Shown in pieces: positions 43,865 through 52,574 of a DNA stretch of 64,000 bases; position 1 is the first letter of the stretch, and every line of letters starts with the position of its first letter. The stretch lies in NCBI RefSeq assembly GCF_000829055.1, contig NZ_AP012544.1, positions 1,984,001 to 2,048,000 of the forward strand. Reading direction: 5' to 3'. Source of the stretch: Lacticaseibacillus casei DSM 20011 = JCM 1134 = ATCC 393. Lineage in GTDB: Bacteria > Bacillota > Bacilli > Lactobacillales > Lactobacillaceae. The notes beneath the pieces were generated by a model, which had not been told where the DNA came from, did not search any database, and saw nothing but the letters and a program-made list of their open reading frames with translations. The translations under genes were made by a program, and so were the position numbers.

Positions 43865-44278
43865 TCACTGTAAAGCTACTAAAAGTTGCTTTAGCGTCTG
43901 CGTCAGTGCTTCAGGGTCCTTAACGTTCGTCGCAAAAGCTTTTTCGAGCACCTGAAATAGCTCGTGGACTTCTGTCGCCGTGGCTTTGCCCGCTTCGGTT
44001 AAAAAGAGTTGCCGCTCACGATCACTGTGCGGCGCCATTTGCTTTTCCAGCAAGCCTTGTTGGATCAATCGTTTCACCAAGTTAGACACGCTGGCTGGCC
44101 CGCGGCTCAAGTCGATACTGATTTGGCGTTGGTTCGTGCCAGGATGAGCGGCGACAAACGTCAATACCTTGGCTTGATCACTATTTAAGTCGAGATCGCT
44201 TAAGTGCTGGTTCAAAAAGTACTTCTGTAGCTTTGCCAGCTGATAAATTAGGCCGGAAATATTCGAATCGGTTTGCAT
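43865..44278 (-). CDS. MarR-family regulator
   Basis: A 137-residue winged-helix protein with the recognition region NQRQISIDLSRGPASVSNLV near 55-75 and wing SDRERQLFLTEAG. ATG 44278 follows GGAGG. It is monocistronic with no obvious partner. Its target is unknown; possible targets are its own promoter or the adjacent zinc-ribbon genes. Confidence 0.88.
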   Translation of the reverse strand: MQTDSNISGLIYQLAKLQKYFLNQHLSDLDLNSDQAKVLTFVAAHPGTNQRQISIDLSRGPASVSNLVKRLIQQGLLEKQMAPHSDRERQLFLTEAGKATATEVHELFQVLEKAFATNVKDPEALTQTLKQLLVALQ

Positions 44279-44393
44279 ACATGACCTCCATGTCTACTAA
44301 CATACGCTTTTTGGTTTTAAATGCAACAGTTTCATCAGCGCCCCTTCAGCCGACTTTTTAGCCAATTTAAAATCTGCCTTATTTCAAAATAAC

Positions 44394-44430
44394 AAAAAGG
44401 CATTTCACAAGTAGATTTTGCGAAACACCT
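44394..44430 (-). terminator. Terminator of the zinc-ribbon gene
   Basis: AGGTGTTTCGCAA / TTGTGAAATGCCT stem with one G-U pair followed by TTTTTG on the minus strand, 9 bases after the stop. Confidence 0.8.
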
Positions 44431-44439
44431 CTTTAAAAA

Positions 44440-45201
44440 TTAATCGTCATCGTCTTGAATCAGTTCCCACTTACCGGAATCATCGTCATACTTGCTCATC
44501 TGATCATGAATTTCGTCATAACGGTATTTGTTATGCAACTCACCATCATCTTTGTCGTAAACATCGACTTCTTTCATATTGGTCGCAGGTGACGTTACTT
44601 CCACCCGATACTCATCAAGGTCAAAATCGTCGAGATCCGCAGCCATTTTGGCAACTTGGCGATTACTCAAATCACTGCCGCCCGTTGTTGTAGTACTTTC
44701 GTAACTCTCCGCTGCTGCCGATTCACTCGCGTTGGCAAGTGATTCACTGGCTGCTTCTTGCGATGCCGCGAGTGAACTCGATGCCGCCGCCTGCAAAGAT
44801 TCTGCAGACGCTGAGGCAAATGAAGCTGACGAAGCATTCGCCGCTGAGGCACTGGCTGAACTGGCAGCAGCTTCTTGCGTTTGCTGACTTTGATTCTGGA
44901 AAAATAATACTGCGATGACAACGATAACCGCCGCGGCCAGAACCAAACTGACCATCAGCCAAGGGCGGCGCGGCCCATTTGGCGCACTGCCATTACTACG
45001 CTGCCGTCTTGAGTTTGGCGGCACTGCCCCTTGCCCTGTTGGCTGTTGCGTTGGACCGGTTGAAGATGCATTGGATGAGCCATTTTCTGCGCCCGTTGTT
45101 CCCTGATGTTGCGCCCGATACTGGGCAAGATTAAACCCGCATTGATGACAAAATGTTTCGTCGGCGCTAACTTGCGCGCCGCAATTTGGACAAAACGCCA
45201 T
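44440..45201 (-). CDS. Zinc-ribbon single-pass membrane protein
   Basis: A 253-residue protein. The N-terminal zinc ribbon has two CxxC pairs (CPNC, CHQC). A low-complexity Gly/Ser/Gln linker follows, then one membrane helix near 85-105, an Ala/Ser-rich extracellular stretch of about 70 residues, and an acidic Asp-rich C-terminus. The domain order is cytoplasmic ribbon outside to exported tail. Function is unknown. ATG 45201 follows GGGGGAG. It lies downstream of another zinc-ribbon protein, probably in one operon. Confidence 0.85.
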   Translation of the reverse strand: MAFCPNCGAQVSADETFCHQCGFNLAQYRAQHQGTTGAENGSSNASSTGPTQQPTGQGAVPPNSRRQRSNGSAPNGPRRPWLMVSLVLAAAVIVVIAVLFFQNQSQQTQEAAASSASASAANASSASFASASAESLQAAASSSLAASQEAASESLANASESAAAESYESTTTTGGSDLSNRQVAKMAADLDDFDLDEYRVEVTSPATNMKEVDVYDKDDGELHNKYRYDEIHDQMSKYDDDSGKWELIQDDDD

Positions 45202-45265
45202 GACCATTCTCCCCCTTTTTCATTGATCGGTCTGCTGATGCGAAAATCGCTCGCAGCCCATGGCA

Positions 45266-46354
45266 TCAGTCTCGCGGCAGTAACCGCGCTGTCACAAACA
45301 TGACCAAAGCCGCCCCGATCCCAATCGAATAACCGATACCCGGACTCAATAATCCTTGGATTTGATTACTGCCACTACTCATCAACGGCGCGTACACAAA
45401 GTAAAGCGATGCATAGCCAAGCAAGCCCAACATGCCACCGAATCGCATCATGCCGCGTGACCGGAAGAAACCAAACAACAAGCCCAATGCCGGACCCAAA
45501 CCTGCTAACACCAAAGCCAGATAAGGCAAATTAGCCTTCGCCGAACTGACGGTACCGGCAGCTGCGGCGGTTTCTGCTAATGTATTCGCACTGCGCACCA
45601 AATCATACAGACTCCCGCCAACTGCAGTGGTTCCCACGCCGCTGGCACCAAATGGCCACGCATAGGCAGCCATCAAGGCAACAAAAGCAGCCAGTAAATA
45701 AGCAATCCAAATCACGCCACCGCGTCGTCGCGGTTTTCCGGCAAGCCGCGTCCACCAGTGTTGCGGCCCGTTCGTCGTCATTCCCTGTGGCCACGGTGAC
45801 GATGTCGATTGACCACCCGCTGACGCAGTATAATTTGCACCTTGCCCCGTCGCAGCAGATTGAGGCATCGTCCAAATGTCATCATCATCTGGCGACTCAG
45901 CACTGAACTTGCTTTGGTAAGGTGCTACCACTCGCCGATTAGCCACGACATAAACTCCGACCGTGCTAATGACCGCCAATAGCCAACCAATCCAAACAGA
46001 AAAACTGAAGACACAAAAAAGAACCAGTCCCCCGATCAAGGTGTACACGATATGCGTTGCCAACCAGTCGAGAAAATGTTGAAAGCTATCGTCCGTCAAC
46101 ACCAGGCTTTTCTTAACATGCCCCGTTTTCTCCTGCTGCCGCCGTGATCGGCCTGCCGTTTCTCGCTGCGCTGCATGCGTCGTATCGCTTGCCGTCTGCT
46201 GCATCGTCGGACAGCTTTGTGTTTGCTGCGTTGCTGATTGAGCGGCCAGGCGCGCATCAAATTGCACCAAGTCCATGCCGCAATTCGGGCAAAACTTCAC
46301 CCCTGCCGGTATCCTAAAGCCGCAATTTGGACAGTACCGCATTTTTTCAGCCAA
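45266..46354 (-). CDS. Zinc-ribbon multi-pass membrane protein
   Basis: A 362-residue protein. The N-terminal zinc ribbon (CPNCGFRIP, CPNCGMD) is followed by a Gln/Thr-rich linker, two membrane helices near 105-150, a polar loop and about four more helices from 215. The start was set at TTG 46354, eight bases after GGAGG; an ATG at 46369 lies within that ribosome site and ATG 46342 is too distant. Function unknown. With 44440-45201 and 51465-52505 it makes three zinc-ribbon membrane proteins in 8 kb. Confidence 0.85.
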   Translation of the reverse strand: MAEKMRYCPNCGFRIPAGVKFCPNCGMDLVQFDARLAAQSATQQTQSCPTMQQTASDTTHAAQRETAGRSRRQQEKTGHVKKSLVLTDDSFQHFLDWLATHIVYTLIGGLVLFCVFSFSVWIGWLLAVISTVGVYVVANRRVVAPYQSKFSAESPDDDDIWTMPQSAATGQGANYTASAGGQSTSSPWPQGMTTNGPQHWWTRLAGKPRRRGGVIWIAYLLAAFVALMAAYAWPFGASGVGTTAVGGSLYDLVRSANTLAETAAAAGTVSSAKANLPYLALVLAGLGPALGLLFGFFRSRGMMRFGGMLGLLGYASLYFVYAPLMSSGSNQIQGLLSPGIGYSIGIGAALVMFVTARLLPRD

Positions 46355-46494
46355 ATCGGTGACCTCCATTCTAAAATGCTTAAATCCATCTTGCCTGCTT
46401 CCGGCAAAATAGTAAAGTTTTCGCCAAACTTTTAATGAAAATCAAGCGATTGGGAGCGTGTCTTAAGCCGTTCTGACCCTTTTGACGCCAACTC

Positions 46495-46533
46495 AAAAAA
46501 GATCTTCCGGGAACTGACCGAGAAGATCCTTTT
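46495..46533 (-). terminator. Terminator of the MarR gene
   Basis: A GGATCTTC/GAAGATC stem with inner CGG/CCG pairing followed by TTTTTT on the minus strand, 55 bases after the stop. Confidence 0.82.
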
Positions 46534-46587
46534 CATCTAATAGCATTTCAGCAAAACCGTTGCACTTTTTATAAAACCCTGTTCGGT

Positions 46588-47172
46588 CTAGAACCGCCGA
46601 TCAAAGCCCCGCGGACCGCCAGCGCTAAAACTCCCAGGATAGCCGCGGCGAGGGCCATGATGACCGTGATGGAACCGTTCTGCCCAAATCCGCATATCAT
46701 CGAACTGTTTACCTTCCGGCCAGCTCAAATCATCGCGGTTGGCGAGATCTTCCGATAGTTTGTTGATTAGCTTCAATAATTCAGCCTGTTCTTCTTCAGA
46801 CAAGCCGCTGAAGATTTGATCAGGCAAATCGGTTCGAAGCTTACCGGTGGTTTCAATAAACTTGCGACCGTCATCTGTGAGCCCGATCAGTTGCACCCGC
46901 TTGTCAGTTTCCGACTCGTGGCGACTGATCAGGCCAAGTTCCTCTAACTTCTGCACTAACGCAGAAACCGAGCTAGGACGAATATCCAAAGCCTCTACCA
47001 AGTCCGAGTTGGTCATCTCACCTTTTTGATCCAGCAAGCGCAACAATCGCAGCTGGTTCGGTTGCCGCTGACGATCGCCAAACCGTAAGCTGCTGGCAAC
47101 GGCACCCATGAACGGCCGCTTTTGGATTAATTGGCCGAATGCTTTTAATAATGCTTCTGATGTTTGTGTCAT
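46588..47172 (-). CDS. MarR-family regulator with His/Gly/Arg-rich tail
   Basis: A 194-residue winged-helix protein with the helix-turn-helix NSDLVEALDIRPSSVSALV near 53-71 and wing ETDKRVQLIG. After residue 160 an unusual tail is rich in His, Gly, Arg and Phe (FHHGHHGPRRGYPG), possibly metal- or nucleic-acid-binding. ATG 47172 follows AAGGAG. Two inverted-repeat operators flank its promoter. It is monocistronic, so its regulon must be itself or distant genes. Confidence 0.88.
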   Translation of the reverse strand: MTQTSEALLKAFGQLIQKRPFMGAVASSLRFGDRQRQPNQLRLLRLLDQKGEMTNSDLVEALDIRPSSVSALVQKLEELGLISRHESETDKRVQLIGLTDDGRKFIETTGKLRTDLPDQIFSGLSEEEQAELLKLINKLSEDLANRDDLSWPEGKQFDDMRIWAERFHHGHHGPRRGYPGSFSAGGPRGFDRRF

Positions 47173-47207
47173 GTTACGTGGTCTCCTTTGAAGGTTGAAA
47201 TTTTAAT

Positions 47208-47281
47208 AGTTAGTTTTTTAAATACAAAACTAACTGAGTAGATAATAGTCAACTTGTTAGTTCATGTCAATAAAAACTAAC
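47208..47281 (-). promoter_or_regulatory. Promoter with two MarR-type operators
   Basis: TTGACA (47265-47270) and TATTAT (47242-47247) are 17 bases apart. One inverted repeat with GTTAG half-sites (47256-47281) spans the -35 box, and a second (AGTTAGTTTT, 47208-47217, with 47226-47235) lies downstream of the -10 box. Confidence 0.75.
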
Positions 47282-47298
47282 GAATGATCTGCCGCCCA

Positions 47299-47334
47299 CA
47301 AAAAAAGGAGCCGGGAAACCATCCTCAGCTCGCT
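47299..47334 (-). terminator. Terminator of the NUDIX gene
   Basis: A GAGC...GCTC stem with inner GGA/TCC pairing followed by CTTTTTTT on the minus strand, about 36 bases after the stop at 47370. Confidence 0.7.
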
Positions 47335-47369
47335 TTCTTGATAACAGCGTGTCAATCAAGAACAAATTA

Positions 47370-47834
47370 TTATTTGGCCTGTGTTTTCAAGTAATCCCGG
47401 ACGCAATCGATCATGTCACGCGTCTGCTGACTAAACAATGGCGGTAAATCATCAAAATCAAAATACCGTAGAGCCAAGGTTTCCTTAGGGTCGGCATCCT
47501 CCAAGCTTCCGCCAATCGGATTGACCAGATAAAACCGACAGACAATCTGCGCCTGATCGCCATTCGGGTAAGTCGTAAACCCGCGATCGAAGGTATGCAG
47601 GACCTTGATCGGCTCAACCAGCAGACCGGAATCTTCCTTCATCTCGCGTTTGAGCGTCTCAAGAAACGACTCGCCATATTCCATCATGCCGCCGGGGACG
47701 CTCCAATTACCGGCATCGGTCCGCTGTTGCAACAATAACTGCCCCTGATCGTTAACAACCGCACCAGCCACTGCATTGAGAAAAATAGGCATATGCCCGA
47801 CCTTGCTGCGAATTTCTTTAATATAGTTTGCCAC
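47370..47834 (-). CDS. NUDIX hydrolase
   Basis: A 154-residue nucleoside-diphosphate-X hydrolase. The Nudix box runs from GGMMEYGESF to REMKEDSG near residues 45-68, with Asp in place of the second Glu of the usual REUXEE. It hydrolyses a nucleotide derivative; the substrate is not evident. ATG 47834 follows a GAGGCAG-like site. Neighbours give no functional context. Confidence 0.88.
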   Translation of the reverse strand: MANYIKEIRSKVGHMPIFLNAVAGAVVNDQGQLLLQQRTDAGNWSVPGGMMEYGESFLETLKREMKEDSGLLVEPIKVLHTFDRGFTTYPNGDQAQIVCRFYLVNPIGGSLEDADPKETLALRYFDFDDLPPLFSQQTRDMIDCVRDYLKTQAK

Positions 47835-47923
47835 TTAACTGCCTCTTTTCATGAACCATTTAAACTGATTATCAGACAGTTGAGCTTCAGGTGCAAGATC
47901 ACGCCACATACCTTCACTGACGC

Positions 47924-49297
47924 TTAAGCATTCTGACGCCATCTTAATGCGGACAAAATACCGATTAACGAAAGTCCGCCCGCGCCGATCATAGCCGCTT
48001 GAAACCCTCTGGAAAATTCGAGCGATGTGTCTGCACTGCCAATTGCATAGAAAATCAAAACTGAAATGGTGACCCCAATGGCACCGCCAAACAGTCGAAA
48101 CATATTGTACAAACCTGAAGCTTTTCCCAGATTCTTTGGGCTGACAGCACCCAAGACTGCTTTTTGCAATGCTGGCCCTGCCATTGAAAGACCAATACCT
48201 GCCAGACCAAGCGGCACGATCGTTAGACTATATGTATAACCATCGTGAACGATTAACCCAATAAGCAAATAACCAAGCCCTTGCAGAAATAGCCCAACGA
48301 TCGCAATGAGCTGTTCTCCAAAGCGATCCACGGCGCGACCCGCAAACGGGGCAACAAGAACCAGCATGCCCGTCCATGGCAGCATTTCCATTCCGGCAAT
48401 CATCGCATTGACATGTCCAACCACCTGGAAAAATTGAGGAAGGAAGAACACGACCCCATACATTGCGGCATATAGAAGCGCCGTTGCAAGATTAGCACCG
48501 GTAAATTGCCACCGCTGGAAAAAACTTAAAGGAATCAAGGGAAAGTCTTCGCGTTTTTGTCGCCATACGAGTAACAACGCAAATAAAACACTCAAAACTG
48601 CCACAATGATAGCTGCTGTAGGGATTTTGACTGATTTACTTGCCGAAAGCGCCCAAATCAGACCTGCTGAAGTTAAAACCACTAAAAGTGAGTCAAGGAC
48701 ATTGATCTTTTGGGATCCGGCTTTGGTTTCAGGAAGCTTCTGTTGTGATAATAAGATGCAAATTAAGCCAATTGGCACATTAATCCAGAAGATCCACTGC
48801 CACGCAATCTTGGCGACGATAATTCCACCTAATGCCGGTCCGACAATAAGCGCCAGTCCGCCAATGCCGCTCCAAATACCTAACGCCTTGCCGCGGCTTT
48901 CCACTGGTACGTTTGCTGTTAAGATGGCCATTGACATCGGCGTGATAACCGATGCGCCAACACCTTCAACAACCCGGGCAACAATCAACGACATAATATT
49001 CCCGGACAAGGCGCAGAGAATCGATCCAATAACAAAGATGAGTAGCCCCAGTTCATAAACTTTGCGATGTCCGAGCCGATCGCCTATCGCCACACCGACC
49101 AGTAATACGGCAGCAATCGCAATATTATAGGCATTTAAAGCCCACTGCAACTGATCAACAGAAATAGAAAAGTCACTCCTAATAGCCGTTGAAGCAGTCG
49201 TCACAATCATTGAATCCATCATTGACATAAAAAAGCCAAGCGATGTCAAAAATAAGATCCAACCTGTCTTTGGTTTTGCCTTTTCAGCATTTAACAT
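47924..49297 (-). CDS. MFS drug efflux transporter, DHA2 type
   Basis: A 457-residue major facilitator with 12-14 membrane helices. The motif A-like region GDRLGHRKVYELG lies near 69-81, and the antiporter motif C-like GPALGGIIV lies near 154. It resembles EmrB/QacA multidrug:proton antiporters. ATG 49297 follows AGGAGC. Two palindromes in the upstream 110 bases and the ArsR gene just beyond suggest control by that regulator. Confidence 0.9.
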   Translation of the reverse strand: MLNAEKAKPKTGWILFLTSLGFFMSMMDSMIVTTASTAIRSDFSISVDQLQWALNAYNIAIAAVLLVGVAIGDRLGHRKVYELGLLIFVIGSILCALSGNIMSLIVARVVEGVGASVITPMSMAILTANVPVESRGKALGIWSGIGGLALIVGPALGGIIVAKIAWQWIFWINVPIGLICILLSQQKLPETKAGSQKINVLDSLLVVLTSAGLIWALSASKSVKIPTAAIIVAVLSVLFALLLVWRQKREDFPLIPLSFFQRWQFTGANLATALLYAAMYGVVFFLPQFFQVVGHVNAMIAGMEMLPWTGMLVLVAPFAGRAVDRFGEQLIAIVGLFLQGLGYLLIGLIVHDGYTYSLTIVPLGLAGIGLSMAGPALQKAVLGAVSPKNLGKASGLYNMFRLFGGAIGVTISVLIFYAIGSADTSLEFSRGFQAAMIGAGGLSLIGILSALRWRQNA

Positions 49298-49320
49298 ACG
49301 AGCACGCTCCTAAATATTTA

Positions 49321-49344
49321 ATAGTTAAACGATCGTTCAACTAT
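49321..49344. promoter_or_regulatory. Palindromic operator upstream of the MFS gene
   Basis: A 24-bp near-perfect palindrome with half-site ATAGTTAAACGA lies 23 bases before the MFS ATG. A second palindrome, AGTTCAAA...TTTGAACT, lies at 49382-49401. Confidence 0.65.
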
Positions 49345-49410
49345 TAAACCTTAAAGCTTGCTTTCCGAAATTGCAATGCAAAGTTCAAATTTTTTTGAAC
49401 TATTTTGTAT

Positions 49411-49438
49411 AAAAATAGCCGATAGACATCTACCGGCC
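49411..49438 (-). terminator. Terminator of the ArsR gene
   Basis: GCCGGTAG/CTATCGGC stem with a 4-base loop followed by TATTTTTA, directly after the stop at 49441. Confidence 0.75.
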
Positions 49439-49440
49439 AT

Positions 49441-49737
49441 CTACAAATTTTTGTAAAAATTTGTTACATAGAGATCAAAATTTTCAGCATTAAGCGAAAC
49501 GTACTTCTCGCGTGAAGATTTTCGTGTCTTCGTCAATCCGGCTTCACGTAACAAGCGAAAATGATAGGATCCCGCCGACTTGCTCATTTTAATTGCCTCA
49601 CCGACTTCGCCACAGGTGACCTCCTTGTTCACCTTTTTTAAATAGCGAATAATGGCCAGTCTAACTGGATCAGCCAATGCTTTAAAAACCTTAACCTGAA
49701 TTTCATCAACTTGCGCGCTACTTAGTTCAATAATCAT
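49441..49737 (-). CDS. ArsR-family winged-helix regulator
   Basis: A 98-residue regulator with the helix-turn-helix TCGEVGEAIKMSKSAGSYHF near 45-64. It has no CxC metal-binding motif, so a metal effector is not indicated. ATG 49737 lies six bases after a consensus TATAAT, so the mRNA probably begins at or next to the start codon without a leader. Longer in-frame starts would lie inside the promoter. It precedes an efflux transporter in the same direction and probably represses it. Confidence 0.85.
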   Translation of the reverse strand: MIIELSSAQVDEIQVKVFKALADPVRLAIIRYLKKVNKEVTCGEVGEAIKMSKSAGSYHFRLLREAGLTKTRKSSREKYVSLNAENFDLYVTNFYKNL

Positions 49738-49743
49738 ACAACT

Positions 49744-49771
49744 ATTATAACCTGCCTTTGCCAAACTACAA
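49744..49771 (-). promoter_or_regulatory. Promoter of a leaderless ArsR mRNA
   Basis: TATAAT (49744-49749) with TTGTAG (49766-49771) 16 bases upstream. Only six bases separate the -10 box from the ATG. Confidence 0.6.
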
Positions 49772-49812
49772 ACTTAATCAGCTTTAAACTCGGTTCGCTA
49801 AATATTAAACGA

Positions 49813-49868
49813 CAAAAAGACAGGCACCTTCGCGCAAATTTAAAATCTGCACGAACAATGCCTGTCTT
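49813..49868 (-). terminator. Terminator of gpmA
   Basis: A long hairpin (AAGACAGGCA/TGCCTGTCTT outer stem with inner pairing) followed by TTTTG on the minus strand, 31 bases after the stop. Confidence 0.88.
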
Positions 49869-49898
49869 ATACGAGTTCTTTAGCCAATCAAGACAGAA

Positions 49899-50588
49899 TT
49901 AATTCAACTTGGTCTTGCTGTTAACGTTCAACTTTTCATCAAAGTCATAAACAACCGGTTCGCCAGTTGCCATTTCCAAGTTCATGATGTCAGCGTCGGA
50001 AATGTTTTCGATGTACTTGGTCAAAGCGCGCAGTGAGTTACCATGTGCGGCAATGACAACGTTCTTGCCATCTAACAGATCCGGTGCGATATGGTCTTCC
50101 CAGAATGGGATAACCCGTTCCAGCGTAACTTTCAGGTTTTCGCCGCCAGGAATGATCCGCGGATCAAGGTTAGCATAACGACGATCCTTAGCAGCGGAGC
50201 CTTCATCGGTTGCTTTCAACAATGGTGGCAAAACGTCGTACGAACGGCGCCAGATGTGAACTTGGTCGGCGCCATATTTATCAGCCGTTTCCTTCTTGTT
50301 CAAGCCTTGTAATGCGCCATAGTGACGTTCGTTCAGACGCCAGGTCTTCATTTCCGGAATCCACAATTGGCCGGATTCTTCCAAGACGTAGTGCAGGGTC
50401 TTGATCGCACGGGTTAAGACTGAGGTGTAAGCCTGATCGAATTCAAGCCCGGCTTGCTTGACCAATTGCCCAGCATGCTTTGCTTCTTCGACACCTTTTT
50501 CACTCAGATCAACATCCACCCAGCCGGTGAATTGGTTGGACAGGTTCCATTCACTTTGCCCGTGACGGATCAATACTAATTTCGCCAT
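49899..50588 (-). CDS. gpmA: 2,3-bisphosphoglycerate-dependent phosphoglycerate mutase
   Basis: A 229-residue glycolytic enzyme interconverting 3- and 2-phosphoglycerate. The phospho-accepting His9 lies in [23 protein letters not shown] and the second catalytic His in AHGNSLRAL near residue 182 follow. ATG 50588 is the start; a GAGGTATT-like ribosome site precedes it. It is monocistronic and likely highly expressed. Confidence 0.95.
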   Translation of the reverse strand: MAKLVLIRHGQSEWNLSNQFTGWVDVDLSEKGVEEAKHAGQLVKQAGLEFDQAYTSVLTRAIKTLHYVLEESGQLWIPEMKTWRLNERHYGALQGLNKKETADKYGADQVHIWRRSYDVLPPLLKATDEGSAAKDRRYANLDPRIIPGGENLKVTLERVIPFWEDHIAPDLLDGKNVVIAAHGNSLRALTKYIENISDADIMNLEMATGEPVVYDFDEKLNVNSKTKLN

Positions 50589-50826
50589 ATCAGAGAATAC
50601 CTCGCTTTTATGATTTGACAGTCTTCTGTCTGTTTACAGAATCTCATGTTACACCATTTTCAGTAAGTTCGCACCCGCTTTCTCTGGTATATTGGAAACA
50701 TAAGCAAAAAGTAAATGATTGAGGTTACCTGAACGGCATATAAAAGTGGTTCGCGCTCCGGTGATGATGACCATTGTCCAGTGCGCCCACCACACCGCGA
50801 CAATAACCCACTACTTGGAGGTTATC

Positions 50827-51033
50827 TTGAAAAAAATCTGGTTAACGATCGGCGGCTTCTGGCTGATCAGTGTGATTTATTTTTTGGTCTATGTAAGCAC
50901 CGCTACCTTTCAAGCGGCCGTGAATGAAAACGGCTTCTTGTCCTTGGTACACGGGGTCATGGATTTGATTTTACTCGGTACCACCTTTGCTTTGGTTGCC
51001 GGTGGTCTTTATCGGCTCTTCCATCGCAGGTGA
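50827..51033 (+). CDS. Small two-helix membrane protein
   Basis: A 68-residue protein with two hydrophobic segments (about 5-25 and 38-60) joined by a short polar loop and ending in a basic YRLFHRR. TTG 50827 follows GGAGG; the frame is open further upstream but without a ribosome site. Function unknown. It stands alone between gpmA, which is divergent, and a repeat block. Confidence 0.7.
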   Translation: MKKIWLTIGGFWLISVIYFLVYVSTATFQAAVNENGFLSLVHGVMDLILLGTTFALVAGGLYRLFHRR

Positions 51034-51130
51034 TTTTCGGAGGTAGCTTAAGGCATTCGTCAATTAATTTGGTATGATTAGGTGACGGGTGTTTTCATAG
51101 CTGGGGATTCGGCTCAGTTCGTGAACTGGA

Positions 51131-51443
51131 CCGGGCCATCACGCCCAAGGCCAAGGCCACGTACACTCCGGTTTCTAACCGGGCTGGTTCACGCTCACTT
51201 TAACGCGTTCACCGGCGCAGAAGCCTGCGTATAAGGACCTTGGGCGCAATGGCCTAAGCCCGGGCCATCACGCCCAAGGCCACTTATACTTCGGCTTCTA
51301 ACCGCGCCGGTTCACGCTTATCTTAACGCGCTCGCCAGCCCAGAAACCTGCATGTAAGGACCTCAGGCGCAATGGCCAGACCCGGGCCATCACGCCTGAG
51401 GCCACTTACACTCCGGTTTCTAACCGCGCCGGTTCACGCTCAC
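51131..51443. repeat. Tandem palindromic repeat block
   Basis: One partial and two full copies of a roughly 122-bp unit beginning AACGCG[TC]TC (51202 and 51324). Each has a large hairpin of the form TATAAGGACCTTGGGCG / CGCCCAAGGCCACTTATA and a CCGGTTCACGCT end. The family is the same as 29132-29388. The 430-base gap before the next gene holds nothing else but its ribosome site. Confidence 0.78.
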
Positions 51444-51464
51444 TTTTACTTTGGAGGTAATTGT

Positions 51465-52505
51465 ATGTTCAAAATATGTCCTAATTGCGGTGCCCATAAC
51501 CTGGTAACCGCCAACTTCTGTGTCAAATGTGGTACTAATTTAGCTGACGTTGCGGTAGCACAAGAACAAGCTGATACGGCATCTCATACTGCACCTGCTG
51601 AAAAGCCGGCCACAAGTTCAGCCAGTCAGTCTGCCGCACCAATTTCAGCTGCAAAAGAAGCGGTGAAGGATGAAACGGCCAATTCAGTCTCAACAACAGC
51701 AACACAAAGCACTGCTGCCAATCCTTCTCAGACACCGCACAAGCCGGCAACTTCAACGGCAACTGCATCAACCAATACAAATACGAATTCTGGCGCCGAG
51801 AACAGTCAAACGGTCGCACAGACACCAGCAGCACCCAAACAGCCGAATCCAACGGTTGAAGCAGGCAAACAGTACGCTGGCAGTTACTGGCGTTATCTAG
51901 TTGACAGCATCAAGCATCCGGCGCAGATTGATCAGTCTTATCACCCTTATTTTGGCTTCACCAGTTTGGCTATTACCATTATCAGTCTGGCCTTGACGAT
52001 CGCGTTGCGGGTTAGCAGTACGCTATCGTCACTTCCGGGTGGCGTTGCCAATATCGTTTTGAGCACCTTCATCAAACTGTTTGTCATGGTCGCCATTCTT
52101 GCAGTTGCCATTATTGCGATTTATTATCTGGCGATCCGCGGCATTCTGGGCGATCGGCGCCGCAATTTTTTTGAGTTCACTACCGCCTATGCCTTCCACG
52201 CTAACTGGATGGTGTTCTTCTCGCTTTTCACGCTGCTGATGCAGATCGTGGGTCTTATCAACGTCGGATCGGCAATGCTGCTCACCTTGCTCGTTGCATT
52301 AAGCCTCGGGCTCTTCCTCTTGGCCGGCCCCTATATGCTATTCACCGCGCAACCAACAAATCAGTTCGATAAAATCTACGCATACTTAATTGCCAGCGCT
52401 CTGCTCTTCCTAGTCTTCATGGTGGTTGGCATGCTCGGACTCTCAAGTATCATTAGCAGCCTTTACCAAGGCATCAACGATATTGGCCGCTCATTCAACT
52501 ACTAA
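51465..52505 (+). CDS. Zinc-ribbon multi-pass membrane protein
   Basis: A 346-residue protein. An N-terminal zinc ribbon (CPNCGAH, CVKCGTN) is followed by a roughly 100-residue Ala/Ser/Thr/Gln/Pro linker, and from about 160 by five membrane helices resembling Yip1-type domains. ATG 51465 follows TTTGGAGG. It is the third zinc-ribbon membrane protein of the window. Function unknown; the linker suggests a flexible tether between ribbon and membrane core. Confidence 0.85.
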   Translation: MFKICPNCGAHNLVTANFCVKCGTNLADVAVAQEQADTASHTAPAEKPATSSASQSAAPISAAKEAVKDETANSVSTTATQSTAANPSQTPHKPATSTATASTNTNTNSGAENSQTVAQTPAAPKQPNPTVEAGKQYAGSYWRYLVDSIKHPAQIDQSYHPYFGFTSLAITIISLALTIALRVSSTLSSLPGGVANIVLSTFIKLFVMVAILAVAIIAIYYLAIRGILGDRRRNFFEFTTAYAFHANWMVFFSLFTLLMQIVGLINVGSAMLLTLLVALSLGLFLLAGPYMLFTAQPTNQFDKIYAYLIASALLFLVFMVVGMLGLSSIISSLYQGINDIGRSFNY

Positions 52506-52524
52506 CAGTTTTATTTAACGTTGC

Positions 52525-52569
52525 AAAAAAGACGACACTGGATTTTTTCCTCTAGTGTCGTCTTTTTTC
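52525..52569. terminator. Bidirectional terminator
   Basis: A perfect AAAAAAGACGACACT/AGTGTCGTCTTTTTT stem between convergent genes; it has T runs on both strands. Confidence 0.9.
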
Positions 52570-52574
52570 TTGCG

